64,000 bases of DNA from Vitis vinifera (taxonomy: Eukaryota > Streptophyta > Magnoliopsida > Vitales > Vitaceae), in the NCBI RefSeq assembly GCF_030704535.1, contig NC_081820.1:20463001-20527000 (forward strand). Direction: 5' to 3'. A program made the translations under genes and the position numbers. Below, one piece after another: positions 36,427-49,079 of the stretch (position 1 is its first letter; each line of letters begins with the position of its first letter). The notes below the pieces were generated by a model. The model was not told the origin of the DNA, did no database searches, and saw only the letters and a program-made list of their open reading frames with translations.

Positions 36427-39400
36427 ATGGATGTTGACGAGCATGGTAACAAACGGGTGTTTCAACGACTTGGAGCTTCGAATGATAGTGGCAAACAACA
36501 TAAGGTTTGTTACCATTGGAGGGCAGGCAGGTGCAACAAGTTCCCTTGTCCGTACCTACACAGAGAATTACCAGCTCCTCCTCCCCAACAACACCAACCA
36601 TTCATAAGCAATGGATCATCGTCCAAACGGCCAAATCAAGGAGTACATGACGATCGCAGCTTTTCTGGTGCACGAAGAAGTCCTAATTTTAATCCTACGT
36701 GGGGGCGAGTTCATGGCGCTGGTGCAGGCAATAGAGCTCAAGGTAGTGGCGCGGGCAATAGAGTATTTAGGAAAATTGAGAAGCTTTGTAATTATTGGCT
36801 TCAAGGAAATTGTAGTTATGGGGAAAAGTGCAAGTTTTTGCATTCTTGGAGTGTTGGTGATTGTTTCTCGAGTTTGACACAGCTTGAAGGGCATCAGAAG
36901 GTAATAAATTTGTTTGAATTTTGGTTACATTTGGAGTTCTTGTGCATTTGAATGGATGGGCTGATTGAGGTTTAGTGGACAGGTTGTCAGTGGGATTGCT
37001 TTGCCATCCGGGTCTGATAAGCTATATACTGGGAGCAAAGATGAAACTGTGAGGATTTGGGACTGTCAATCTGGTCAGGTTGTTATTATTTAATCTATTA
37101 TTATTGTTGTTTTTATTATTTTGTTTTTGTGGTGAATTAGTATTTTTACTTTTTATTTCTTAATGCTTTGGTTAGTTGCTGGAAAAGCGTAGGAATATGT
37201 AAGAAATCAAACTTCTTGATGGCATCAGAATGAAAACAACTTTGATATTAGAAATGGAGAAAAAAATGAAATAATGCCAAAAATGCTTCTGGGATGGGGA
37301 TGTAGACGTTGCAGTGATACAAAAAAAAAACAAAAAAACAAAAAAAATGAAAAAGAAAAAGAAATGACTAATGTTTCCTATCAAAAAAACAAAATGCTTG
37401 TGGGATGGGATGTGGAACATGGTTCAAAGTCATGGTATCTGTTGTTGACTCAGGGAGTCCTAAACCCTATCGGTCTTAGTATTTTCGATTGGTATTGGAT
37501 GATACGCAAAATATGTTAGTTAAAAAATAAAAATTAATGAAAATTTTAGAAAAATGATCATAATTAGATGAACTCAAAGAATTAACATCTATCTCACTTG
37601 GCATGATCTAAATAATTATAAAAACATGCCTTGGAATTGGTATATGATAATATTAAGAATTAAAAAATTTGAAGCACTTATATTCATTTTTACACCAAGG
37701 AACAATTTTTAATAAGGGTATATCTTAAAAATAATTTACACCAACAATATTTTTAATAACAATTTTTACACCAAGAATAAATAAAGTTTCCTATCCAAAA
37801 AAAGCAGAAAATGTGTTTGGCAATGCATTTCATAAAAGAAAGTCTTCCTTGCCCCTTGGGAAATGTCATAAAGTTGCTTGCACTGTCATTTGAGGTGAAA
37901 GTGTGAAACAACATAAGATGATGTATTTGGAAAAGGATGTGAAACAACAGAAAATGGTGTTTTCTTTCACCATTTGACTTTGGAGAATGAAAGCCATCAT
38001 CAAAAATGGGTTTTGGGACCTTGAATTAAATGGACCTAAAGTTTAGAATATTGGAATTGTAGTTTTTGAGACCTAAGGGGAAAAAATACCTCCCCTATCC
38101 CATATGTATATGAATATTATCTTGGTTAGAATGAAGTTTTAATTTTCAATGGTGTTGAAAATTGAGAAATTGCAAAGGGGTTTTCTATGGTCAAGGGTTA
38201 GGGAGTATAAGCAAGAACAAGACCATCTCGTTAGTTGGGACTTAGTGTGTAAGTCTAAGGGGGAAGGGGGATTAGGGTTTGGGAAGATTTCTGTAAGGAA
38301 TTGTGTTCTATTAGGGAAACAACTTTGGAGGTTTCCTAAGGAAAGTTATGCTTTTTGACATCAGGTTGTTCTAAGCATTTATGGGACACATATTAATGGG
38401 TTGGATGTCAATACTATAGTAAGGTAGTCACATCATTGTTCTTGGAAGGCCATTGCACAAGTCACAAGTCTTTTAAGATTTTTCTAGATACACTCAATTG
38501 GTGGTAAGAGATGGGATAATAATTTGTTTCTAGGAAGACTTATGGTGGGAGGATTAACTTTTTTGTTCTCAATTCCCATATCTATTTAGAATTATCACAA
38601 TTAAAAACCTTACTATTTCATCAGTTCTTGGGTCCACTAATCCTTTTTTTTTTTTTAATCTAAACTTCCGCTGCAATCTTTTGGATTTTGAGATAGAATA
38701 TGTTGAAAGACTCATATCCCCTGTTTCACAGTTGCATTTATCTCCATCTGGTCCTGATTTGAGAGTTTGGTCTATCTTATTCAGGTTTATTTATAGTAAA
38801 GTCATTCTTTTCAATCCTATCCAACCATATTGATCTAATTCCATTATTCCTTATTGATTTTGTTTGGAAATCGCAAGCTTCATTTAAGGTCAAATCCTTT
38901 GTTTGGTTAGTGGCACTCAAGAAGGTAAACACTAATGACATGTTACAACTAAGAAAATCCTACAAAGTCCTCAGTCCTGATGTTTGTTTGTTGTATATGG
39001 AGAGTGATGAAATGGTAGATCATATCTTCTTATATTGTCCATTGAGTTTAGGACTATGGTATAGATTATTCAACTTGGCTCATATGGATTGGGTTCTTCT
39101 TAGGAGTATATGTGACATGATGATTGTCTCATATAAAGGATTGGGAAGTACCAGTATAGCAAGGTGTTGTGGCAGTTCACTTGTCTTGCTCTGATGTGGG
39201 TTGTGTGGTAGAAAAGAAATGCTAGGATTTTTTAGGACAAGGTGAGAACTTTAGAGGGTCTTTGGGACATAATTCATTTTTTAGCCTCCTTTTGGGATTC
39301 TTGCACCACAACTTTTAAGGGTATTGCCCTTAATTTGAGCCAACTTGATTAGATGTTGGTGTATAGTTCCAAGGGTGTGAGCTAGCAAGGATAGATTATT

Positions 39401-42400
39401 TTTGTATATTCCCACATGGAACATAGTTCGTGGAACTTCATTATTGTATAGATTTACTTGAACTTTGAAGGTTCCTACTTTCTCTTTGTGTAGTTTTTGG
39501 AGGATCTCTCATTCTTCTATTGTACTTATTTTTACTTACCTTAATATGTTGTACTGTTGTTTCTCATCAAAAAAAGAATGAAGTTTTAATTTTTTTTAGT
39601 GATAAAGTTTTATATTTCGCTTTCCTTTCTTTTTTTGTTGGCAAACAAGCTGTCTTTAGTTTTGTATCTTATGGCCTTTCTTTGTTTTTTCTTTTCTTTT
39701 GTAGTGCACTGGTGTGGTTAATCTTGGTGGAGAAGTTGGCTGTATGATTAGTGAGGGCCCATGGTTGTTTGTGGGTATACCAAATGTTGTTAAGGTGGGT
39801 TTGAATGCGAAATCTCCTTCCTTTTGCTCTTATTATATATACTATAGTATTATTACTACTATTTTTTTCTTTTTTTCTTTTTATAGGAAATAAGAAATAA
39901 TATAACTTTAAAAATAAACAGTACTATTGTTTTTTCTTTTACTATCACTGCTATGTTTCATTGCACCTTTTTCTTATAGGATTAGCAACTCGAATATAGC
40001 AGTACCAAGCAGATGATATCTTGCCTCACTGGACAATTTATGATGATATTGCAGGCATGGCACACTCAAAATAACACTGAATTGAGTCTCAGTGGACCCA
40101 CTGGACAAGTTTATGCATTGGTTGTTGGTAATGATCTGCTCTTTGCTGGTGTACAGGTAATTCTTTTGACTACAAGCTGATCATTCTTATTGTCATATAA
40201 ATTCCATGTGTAGGTTCCATAATAGGTTAGCCAGCACCATATTGAGTCTCTTGGCTTTGGCTCTTAGGTGGTTAAGAAGAACTATATGTTTGCATGGTTC
40301 ATGTGATTTTAATTTTTAACCATGTCATCAAGGGATAGAATTGTGATAATTGATGTTTTGGAAGTACCCACTGTTTAGGCAAGTGCATGCATTGACAGTT
40401 TCATGAGTACTTCGTGCACTCTTGATCTGGGTTGAGTCAGCTTGTGTTGTTTGTCTTTCGAACAGTGTGTTCAAGCTCAGTGCACGCTCTTAGAAAATTT
40501 TGAAGGCTTTCCAAGTCTTGAAGGCCTCAAGGATGCTTTGTTATCTGAATCCCCGAATTGAGTACTTTGTTTGTGTGTTTAGCTTGGATATGATTTTTAG
40601 CTTGGGGACAACACTTTGTCGATGTTAGCTTTGTGAATTGGTTAGGCTCTAGGTAGGGCACATTTGCCGTTTTTTGTGTTTTCGCACCTCATCTTGGGTA
40701 TTGCGGCTTCTTTGTATACATCATGTATACCTTTTTTCATTTATAATGCATCTTATTTACCTAAAAAAAAAAAGATTTTTTGCTTTTCTTTTCTTGTCTT
40801 TTCTTTTCTTTTCTCTGGCTCTACTTTATTCGTAAACTCATGCATGACTTATTGGTAAGCTTGAGTTGAGGCCTTAGGGCTAGGATCAAAACCTTTGGCA
40901 GTATTTGTATTGTATTTCTGTTATGGTTGTTCAGCCTTCTTAATTGGGTAGGCTAAGAGGGCCAGGTTGATTGGTCTAGTCTGGTCGACCAAGCTGTGCA
41001 GCTTGCTTTTCGGGTCAAGTGGGTAGGATCAACCTGTTTTGGAGCCCTATTGTGCTTTAAAGTGTTATCATTAAGACTTATCAATTCACAAAGACCTTTA
41101 GACTTGAGGTCTATCTTGAGGTTAATGCACTGAAATTTACTTCGCTTTTTTGTGGTGTGGAAGAGGCTTTTGTGCCAGGAATTTGATAGACTTGATCAGG
41201 TTACTAACACTTTGAGATAGCAAAATTCCTATTAGAGTCCTCAAATATATTGTCTGAGAAATTGTTAAGGAATTCCTTTCTTGCACCGAGCATGGATTGA
41301 TTGGCATCAGGAAGGAGATTGAAAGGCTAAAGTTGAAAGAAGCTTAGAGGAGCATATCATGAACTAAAAAGCTAATGAGAGATTTCAAAATCTTGAATGC
41401 TCATTTAGGTTTTTAGAAAGCCTTGGTAGCCAAGTGAGTGTTGCAACAGTTTAGGTGAATTGGTTAAGATTCTTGTGTCTTCACTGTTATCTTTGTGCCT
41501 TTTTTTATATTTATATCTCAAAATAGTGAGTGATATCTTGGTTGTGTTGGTGTTTTCTCATTGTTGTAAAACCGATGAATACTTGCAAGGTATTTGATAA
41601 AATAGTTTAAGGAGAAGATCTTTGATAAATTGATGAAATACATAATTTGCTAAAGAATTTGGAAAATATATTCTCCTCTAGAAAATTCTTTTTATTTTTG
41701 ATAGGCAAATTAGAAATATATATAAAATAGGTGTGTCACTGAATCCCCTTTTGGTCATTCTTGAGTATAACTGGTATAGTTTCACTTACTGTGCTAATGT
41801 GATATAGTTTGGGTTGCAGTTATATTATGTATGGTCTAAAATTATGATGATCATGAACACATTCAAGTTTTGGCTGGCTCTTAGGTTGAAACACAGGGAA
41901 AAAAATTGTTGCCTGTTTACATCCACTGGATTCACTCTATCCCTCACATTCCCCTTGCTCTCATGAAAACATGGTCACACACAAAAGCAAGAATAACAAG
42001 GAAGAATAAGCGTGTGTTTCTTCTCTTAGAATTTTCTTCTGCTGCAGGATGGAGCAATACTGGCATGGAAATTTAATGCAGTTTCCAACTGCTTTGAACC
42101 AGCTGCCTCACTCAAAGGTCACACTCAATCAGTGATCACGCTAGTTGTTGGAGCTAACAGGCTCTACTCTGGTTCCATGGACCGTTCTATAAGAGTAAGT
42201 TGGTTTTTAGCATGATATGTATTATCCAATGAGAATCTTTTAGCATGATATGTATTATCCAATGAGAATCTGGTATTCTTAAAGGAGCATCTTTAGAAAC
42301 ATATTTGAATCTGTTTTAGCCACTTAGTCCTTTCCTGATTTGCCTTACGTAATATTTCTCTTTTTTCAGGTCTGGAACCTTGAAAATTTGCAGTGTCTGC

Positions 42401-43646
42401 AGACGTTGACTGAACATACTTCAGTTGTAATGTCTCTTCTTTGCTGGGACCAGTTTCTTTTATCTTGTTCGCTTGATGGAACTGTAAAGGTTTGTCTTCT
42501 TTTTATTCATGCATTTATCCTTATAATTTTGCACTGAATGCTATCAAGTTCTAAGCATTCTAAGTTTTCTCCCCTCTCTCTGGTTTTTTCCTCTTACTTT
42601 GTTTCTTTGGCAGGTTTGGGTTGCAACAGAAAGTGGAAATTTGGAAGTAACATACACCCACAATGAAGAACAGGTATGTTTATGATGTTTCTTCTTACAA
42701 AGTCTTGCAATCATATTTTATTGAGAGTCCGTTTGACGGTAATTCTAGGAAGCGATTCTATTATTTTTAATACTTGAAAATTTTTATCATTTAAGTATTA
42801 GAATAGTTAAAAACGTTTTTTTAAAATTACTATCAAGCACACTCTAAATAAACAGTTTTTTCTTTTCAATAACAAAAAAACAGGAAAACATGTTGAATAA
42901 CTAAAAAACAAAAAACAATTTTCTATTATTAAATATAGAAAATAAAGTGTTTTTAGAAAACATCTTTTAATTGTTTTCAGTTATTTTAACTTATTTTGTA
43001 ATGATTATTTTAAAAAATAATTATACAAATACAAAAAATAATTAAAAATAAAAATAACATATAAAAGTTATTTTTAAATCATCTTTAAAAACACAGAAAA
43101 AGGGTTAAAAACATTTCAAGTATTTTAAATAGATTTTTGTTTTATAAAATATTAGAGAACAGTTTTAAAAAACCTGTTATAAATTTTTTTTTTCAGAAAA
43201 ATATTTCCCAAACAAAGTCCAAATTTTTGCAAATTCAGAGCCTAGTGATCTTGTCATATTTTTGTGTCAATTTAGCTTGTGGGGGGAATGTTATGACATG
43301 AGGCCTATTGCAGGGTGTTCTCTACCTCTGCGGAATGCATGATCCAGAAGCCAAGCCAGTCCTTCTGTGCTCTTGCAATGACAACACTGTCCGCGTTTAC
43401 GACTTGCCATCGTGAGTTTGTGCCCAGAATCAATTCCCTTTTTTTTTTTAAAGCTAGTGAAATTTAAGTCTAAATAAAAGTGCTCTTTCTTGTGTTGGGT
43501 TTAGATTTTCTGAAAGGGGGAAGATATTTGCAAGGGAGGGGATCAGAGCAATTCAGATAGGACCAGGTGGTCTTTTCTTTACTGGCGATGGAAGTGGTCA
43601 AGTGAGAGTATGGAATTGGTCGACTGAGGCCGCGGCTCCTGCTTGA
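36427..43646 (+). CDS. CCCH zinc finger and WD40 repeat protein (ZFWD family)
   Basis: Nine coding exons: 36427-36900, 36983-37078, 39705-39794, 40055-40156, 42048-42194, 42370-42489, 42614-42673, 43314-43411, 43505-43646. All introns are GT-AG and all phases close, giving 442 residues. The first CCCH finger is VCYHWRAGRCNKFPCPYLH (about residues 22-40), the second LCNYWLQGNCSYGEKCKFLH (about 120-139). Seven WD40-type repeats follow, with DETVRIWD, DGAILAWK, DRSIRVWN, DGTVKVWV, DNTVRVYD and GQVRVWN ends. This arrangement is that of plant ZFWD1/2-type proteins (Arabidopsis C3H48/C3H63 group), whose fingers suggest RNA binding and whose propeller suggests protein contacts; the exact role is unknown. 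Intron 2 (2.6 kb) contains a LINE. No disabling change seen. Confidence 0.93.
38147..39574 (+). mobile_element. 5'-truncated LINE in intron 2 of the ZFWD gene
   Basis: The flanks carry the same 19 bp, AGAATGAAGTTTTAATTTT, at 38128-38146 and 39575-39593. The insert ends in TTTCTCATCAAAAAA, a short A tail. Coding remains are the C-terminal end of a plant L1-type polyprotein: KIEKLQRGFLWSR, HLVSWDLVCKSKGEGGLGFG, then a zf-RVT-like part (KSFVWLVALKKVNTNDMLQ, DHIFLYCPLSLGLWYRLF). Several stops and frame changes make it dead. It shares the transcription direction of the host gene. Confidence 0.93.
42205..42270. repeat. 33-bp perfect tandem duplication in intron 5 of the ZFWD gene
   Basis: The segment TTTAGCATGATATGTATTAT plus 13 further bases occurs twice in a row, just after the exon 5 donor. 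Non-coding. Confidence 0.9.
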
Positions 43647-43649
43647 TAT

Positions 43650-45380
43650 CCCGTATTGCCTTTTCAATTATTTTATTTATCTTTCTTCCTTTACAATGTG
43701 TAAGCTTTTTAGGATGAGCGATTGCCTCAAATCATAAGCACACACCAGGGAAAAAAAAAAGAGAGAGAGAAGAGAGTGTACGCTTCGTACGTATTTACAT
43801 TGATGTTTTCAAAGAGCGTGATATGTGGTGAGGAATTGTGACACTCTACAGGCCTATCTTCCAATTTACTGGACACCCTTTTTGGCATCAAGGATGATAA
43901 AAGCTTAATTTATAAGCAAAGCTTAATTTAAAGTAACTCCAAATTCAAGGTGAGGACGATAATATTCATCCGAACTCTAAAAAGATTGAAGAGAAGTGTG
44001 ATAATTAATTAATATATAAAATAAATGATAAAAGAATTGCATAAATTGATTTATTAAATTGATTATTTCCAAAAAAAAAAACACATTTTCAAGAGATTTC
44101 AAAAGAGTCCATTTAAATTAAAATGATTTCAAATTAATGATTTTAATCTATTTATTTACAAAGAAATGTTTTAACTTAATTACAACAAATGATTTAATTC
44201 ATGTTTATTTACATTTAATTTTATTTTCAAGAAAAAAAATGATTTTTTGCTTATTTTTATTAAAACAATGATTGAATCCAATTTTATTGAGAAAGAAATG
44301 TTAATTTTATTTACATTAAAATGATTTTTATTTACTTTTTTTTTTTTAAAAAAAAAAGGTTTTTTCTTACAAATTTAATTAGGAAAAGGTATTCTGATTC
44401 AATTTATATTTAAAAAAATTGCTTGATTATTATTAAAAAAATGATTTTTTACAATTTTATTTACAAAAAATGTTTCAATACAATTTATTTGCAAGAAAAA
44501 TGTTTTCTCAATCTTTTTAGAAAATGATTTTTACAAATTTATTTTTCTGAAAATTATTCCAACTCAATTTTTATTTACAAGAAAATGATTTCTATAATTT
44601 TTATCTTAGAAGAAAGATTTTAGACAAATTTACTTTTAAAAAAAACTATTGCAATCCTTTTTTTTTTACAAATTCATTTACCAAAATGTATTCCAATTCA
44701 ATTTATTTGTGCAAAAATATTTTTTATTAGAAAATACGATTTTTACAAATTTATTTGAAAAAAAATTTAATTCAATTTGTTTGTAAAAAATATTTTTTAC
44801 AACTTTTATTTTAAAATTTGATTTTCATAATTTTATCTACAAAAATATTTAACTCCCCTTTTGTTGACCAAAAAATGATTTTTCCGTATTTATTAACACA
44901 CAAAAAAAATCTAAATCAATTTGTTTGTAAAATAATAATTTTTACAACTTTTTTTTCTAAAAATGATTTTTATAATTTTATCTACAAAAACATTTAGCAC
45001 TCCTTTTATTGACCTGAAAACGATTTTTATTTAATTTCATACGAATAGAATTATTGAAAAATTATTTCAATTTTACAGAAAAGTTTTCGATTTATTTATT
45101 TTTAAAAAGATTTTAAGTTTATTATTAAAAAATATTTCCAGCTTTATTAATTAAAAAAAAAGTGTTATTCCAGATTTGTCAAGAATCATAAAATTAAAAT
45201 AAAGATTAAAATAATAATAAGACTAAATTTTCTATAAAATTACATGGCTAATTAAATTTATAATGTTTATTTTTGTAATAATAAATTTGAAATTAATATA
45301 AAACAAAATAAACTAATATTATTTCTTTTTATTCTCTTGAAAAGACCATAATATAGAACACACGTTAATAAGCTCTTCCC
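43650..45380. other. AT-rich spacer with degenerate simple repeats
   Basis: After the ZFWD 3' end, 44060-45180 is a mesh of AAATGATTTTTACAA / TTTATTTACAAAAA motifs with a rough 60-80 bp rhythm. No gene seen. A TATA-like ATAATATAG at about 45348 precedes the next open frame. Confidence 0.6.
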
Positions 45381-45436
45381 TCAATTAGTACCCTTCACTT
45401 CGCTACATAGCTTCCCACTTCTTCTCCATTCTTTCC

Positions 45437-45835
45437 ATGGCTGACATTCAAGAAAATCAGATGCAGCAAGTAGAGAAAGCCACACCTCCAGCACAACATC
45501 AAGAGTAATGCTCTTTCTGCCCAAAACAAGAGCACCGCATCCGTGAGATTGGTCCGTTATTGATACTGCTACAAAAATGTCGTAATATGCCGTCACGGAA
45601 AATGTGGTTTGGATTTCCCTAATAAATCTAACTATCAAGGTCATTTTCAAAAGAAGCACAACAATTGTAGCATTAATATAAAATATAAAGTTGTTGTTGA
45701 TGGCAAAATTCCCTTCCCTTACTGGAATAGTAATCACCAGCAACAGAATCTCGATCAACGCATTACAGTGAATCTTCCTTCCTCCTGCAAAAAAGATGTT
45801 CGGATGGGTTGTCCGGACACACCCTCCGATGATTA
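45437..45835 (+). pseudogene. Unidentified small reading frames, possibly a broken gene
   Basis: ATG 45437 opens MADIQENQMQQVEKATPP and stops after 24 codons (TAA 45508-45510); a GTAATG at that point could be a splice donor. A second frame from after TGA 45561 to TGA 45833-45835 reads YCYKNVVICRHGKCGLDFPN and ends ITVNLPSSCKKDVRMGC, with several Cys. A CT-rich leader and a TATA-like site precede the ATG. Retroelement-like DNA begins just after, so an insertion may have cut a small secreted-type protein gene. I do not recognise the family; it may equally be chance. Confidence 0.3.
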
Positions 45836-45849
45836 AGTTAGTCTTTTGG

Positions 45850-46810
45850 AAGCTGTTGGAAAATAGAGTTTTCCTTTGGGAGTGTTGCTCCGTGATTTTC
45901 GTCAAGGATGCTTATTGCTTATTTTTTACCTCCCTGAGAGTCTCCTTGGAGTTTATATATGAGTCAGAAAGTATGGTCCTGCTGTGCTAGCGAGTCCCAT
46001 CGTCATGATTGCGGCTCATAGGGTGGCAAAGCAATCATGACGTTTCTGGTGCGAGGTGGCGGCTGTCAGGAGGGTATTCAGGCGGCGGATGTCACCTCAA
46101 TTTATGACTTTAAATATCGGGGATGTGTCAGGCGACCTGATAAGATTTGGGAATGTCTTGTCGAGCACATCTTGCATTAAAGATGAGTGACAGTTCAGGA
46201 GACTTGGTCGTCTGTACTGTCGGAGTTTGCTTTTTGATTGTGAGCGGAAATAGATCCAGCGAATGGCGAGTATCTGACGAGCCAAGCTATCCGAGGAATC
46301 TGAATCGTTGGCCACGGATGTTCTCCGGATAAGCGTTACCGAAGGATCCGGACATGTCTGCCCGGGGAAGTTGAATCGCCCTCCTCTCCCATCCGGGGAT
46401 AGGCGCCGGATGTGAAATATCCGGAGAAGGTGAAACGTCAGCTGGACAGAATTCCGGATGTGAGATATCCGGGTAGAATGAGCAATGATTTCCGTCCGGA
46501 TGGAATGAGCGATGTCACGTGTCGCACGGGGGGGCCGTCTGCGTGTCCAAGGGAGAGAGAGCCACGTGGCACTTTTTAGGGAGGGTCCCACAGTTGTCAA
46601 GTTCAAAAACTATTTAAATCATAAAGTAATTTTAAGTTTTTAATTAAATTTCTTTTAAGATGATTGATTTTTAAGAATTTAAAAGATGCAAGAAAATTCC
46701 ATAAAAATTTTTGGTCCCCTATGAATAGAGGATGACCTTATTTAGCCGAAGCACCAAACACCCGAGAGCAACCCTAATCTTGTAAAACATCCTTATATAA
46801 TGCAAGTTTC
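45850..46810. mobile_element. Probable LTR-retroelement remnant with a TCCGGA-rich GC island
   Basis: A GC-rich patch in AT-rich surroundings, beginning near TGTTGGAAAATAGAG (45852). Between 46280 and 46510 the palindrome TCCGGA or its core recurs at least six times, often as inverted arms (CCGGATGTGAAATATCCGG). CACGTGTCGCAC (46516) and CCACGTGGCAC (46561) follow, then a leader-like AT-rich stretch. No coding domain, matching end or target duplication was found, so the class is uncertain. Confidence 0.35.
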
Positions 46811-47345
46811 ATTTTTCTAAATTCTTTAAATGTTGCTTTACTTAACATATTTAGCAACGCCAAATATCTTAATTAGTCTAAGTGTAACATATGAGCTTAA
46901 AAATCACTTATATTGTGCTCTAAATTTTGTTGGCCATTTTTACAATTACTTTCATTCTTATCTTGATAAAAAAATTTAAATGAATTTCATCCTACTGAAT
47001 TATTTTATATTTTTAAAATTTCAAATAATATTAAAAATAATATTTTAATTATTTTGTATGTGTTAATAATAAGAAAACAAAATATATGTATTGCATTATC
47101 TTTAAATTTAATCATACATACCATGGGAATGGGACGGATGGAATACCTAGAAGAACTTGCCCATTATCATTGTCAACCGTGGACACATGGCAGAGTGTCC
47201 TTAGATTAGGAAGAATGTGATTTTCATATCTGAATCACATGTGTCGGTACCAGACACTAATTGCACAGAAAATCCATACACCGGGGGGAAAAGATAAGGT
47301 GATGACTCGAAAACAAACACTAACCTCAAGTTTAGGATTTTCCGG
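46811..47345. other. Intergenic DNA and upstream region of the 47.3-kb gene
   Basis: No gene recognised. Confidence 0.5.
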
Positions 47346-48213
47346 ATGAGCTGCTTTTCCTCACCTCTGAACTCCAAAATCTTAATTCCACAAAAAATGG
47401 GGTCCAAAATGAACTCCCCAAACTCTCCAATTCTGTGCAAATTGCACACAAACCAGCCATATAACCCCAGAATCAAAACCATTGCCTTCTCTTCTTTCTC
47501 CATTCAAAACCAACAAGCACCCACTGATCAGACCCAACTCCCAAAGACTAGTGCTTACACTGTTAAATTCAGGACCCTAGGAGCTTGTAAGCTTGGCATC
47601 TCCAGATATCCAGACTTTGAGTATAATGCAGAGGGTGGAACTGGGACTGGGACTGGGACTGCCCCAGTTGTTGAAGATAATGGCTTGAAGGATCAAGTTT
47701 CGGTTTGTTTTGACCTGAAAACTCTTTACATTCCACCATTGACCACTGCAACATCTAGGTTTTTGGGGTTGCCTTTTCCACCATTTCTGAGGATCGATAT
47801 CGTTCCGGAGCTCTTCCAGGGGAACATCAGTCGAGAATCTGGCAAGGTGGATTCCGAAACTTCCATTAATTTGATTGATAAGTTGATTATTGTGAAGCAA
47901 CTTAGAGACGATAATATGGTTTTTGCCTGTGATTTTGTAGGTTGATCTTGAATTCAAGGCTAAGTTTTTGTTTTCGGTGGGGAATATCTACAGAGCGCCT
48001 CCTTTGATGGTGGCCACGGTGTTGACGTCGGAGGAATCAGAAGGCAGAATGAGGAGGGGAAGAGGGGAGAGGCTGGATGGAGAAGGGAAGTGCAGGTTGG
48101 TTGGGGTGGCAACAGTTGAAGCCATTGATGATGTCTTCATGAACACCTTTCTCGGCCTTCCCACTGAGTGCCTTGCCAACTTGAATGCCGTTATTACCTA
48201 CTCCACTTCTTAA
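47346..48213 (+). CDS. Two-exon protein of unknown function, probable plastid targeting
   Basis: Exon 1 47346-47846 (167 codons) and exon 2 47941-48213 (90 codons plus stop) join across a 94-bp GT-AG intron to give 257 residues. The first about 60 residues are rich in Ser, Asn, Lys and Pro with almost no acids, suggesting a chloroplast transit peptide. The mature part has a lipocalin/START-like alternation without a motif I can name: VKFRTLGACKLGISRYPDFE, a (GT)4 tract from a GGGACT repeat at 47640-47660, IPPLTTATSRFLGLPFPPF, LRIDIVPELFQGNI, then VDLEFKAKFLFSVGNIYRAP and a C-terminal GLPTECLANLNAVITYSTS. An in-frame ATG at 47397 is an alternative start. If the intron is retained, translation stops at 47945 after 199 residues. 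Real gene likely; function not inferred. Confidence 0.75.
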
Positions 48214-48965
48214 ATACTTTCAAATTCAGTATCATCCCCATTACAATACATCTTCTGGATTGTATAAATTTTTCATTTAGAATCTATTCAAGCAGAAAAG
48301 TTACTGTAACATTCTAAGCTAATTTTATTTTACTAAAAAAAATAAATTAGAACAGAACAATACACTTTTTTGTCTTTTATCTTTTGAATTTGAACTTTTT
48401 TAATTCTGAAACCTAATTTTCACTTAAAAATGATTTAAATTAATATAATTTAATTTATGTAATTTGATTAAAAAATGAATTGATCATAAATTAGTAAAAT
48501 TCTCATGAAGGGAAATCGAATATAACTAATGTATAATTATTTTTTTTCAATATTCCAACTCTTATTTCTCAAGAAAAATAAATCTATTTAAAAAAAATCT
48601 TACTCAAAAAATGAAATCAATAACATAAGAACAAGCTAATTTAGATATGAAAAAAGCATAAAATAAATTTATGAATTTATACCACTTATATTAATGGGTA
48701 GTCTGCCAATTTGGTTCTCATGCTACTACTGGACCTCTTGGCTTCCAAAATTTGATCCAAGTTGCTCTGTTGATTATTTTGGGTAGCATAAGCTTTTTGT
48801 AACTTCTTTTAACGGGTAAAAGGGTCATGGTCATATGATTTCTTTCTATTATCCTTTGGCAAGAACATACTATAAAAGAGTGTCTGTTTGTCCCTTAAAG
48901 TGGGGTTGAGTTGGAATTGCATGGATGCCGTAGTGTTTTTCTTAGCATGATGGAGAGCTTGCCAG
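48214..48965. other. Intergenic DNA, AT-rich
   Basis: Includes the probable 3' UTR of the preceding gene. No other gene recognised. Confidence 0.5.
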
Positions 48966-48970
48966 CCTTT

Positions 48971-49074
48971 CTCAATTTTGTGGATAGCTGACCATATGAC
49001 ATATGTCCTTGGGCAAATTTCCCTCAATTTTGTGGACAGCTGACCATATGACACATGTCCTTTGGCAAATTTCC
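48971..49074. repeat. 52-bp tandem duplication
   Basis: CTCAATTTTGTGGAYAGCTG plus 32 further bases occurs at 48971 and 49023 with about four differences. Confidence 0.9.
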
Positions 49075-49079
49075 CCTTT

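Noticed and set aside
37172-37519. Open frames in ZFWD intron 2
   Set aside because: Low-complexity translations from A-rich intron DNA.
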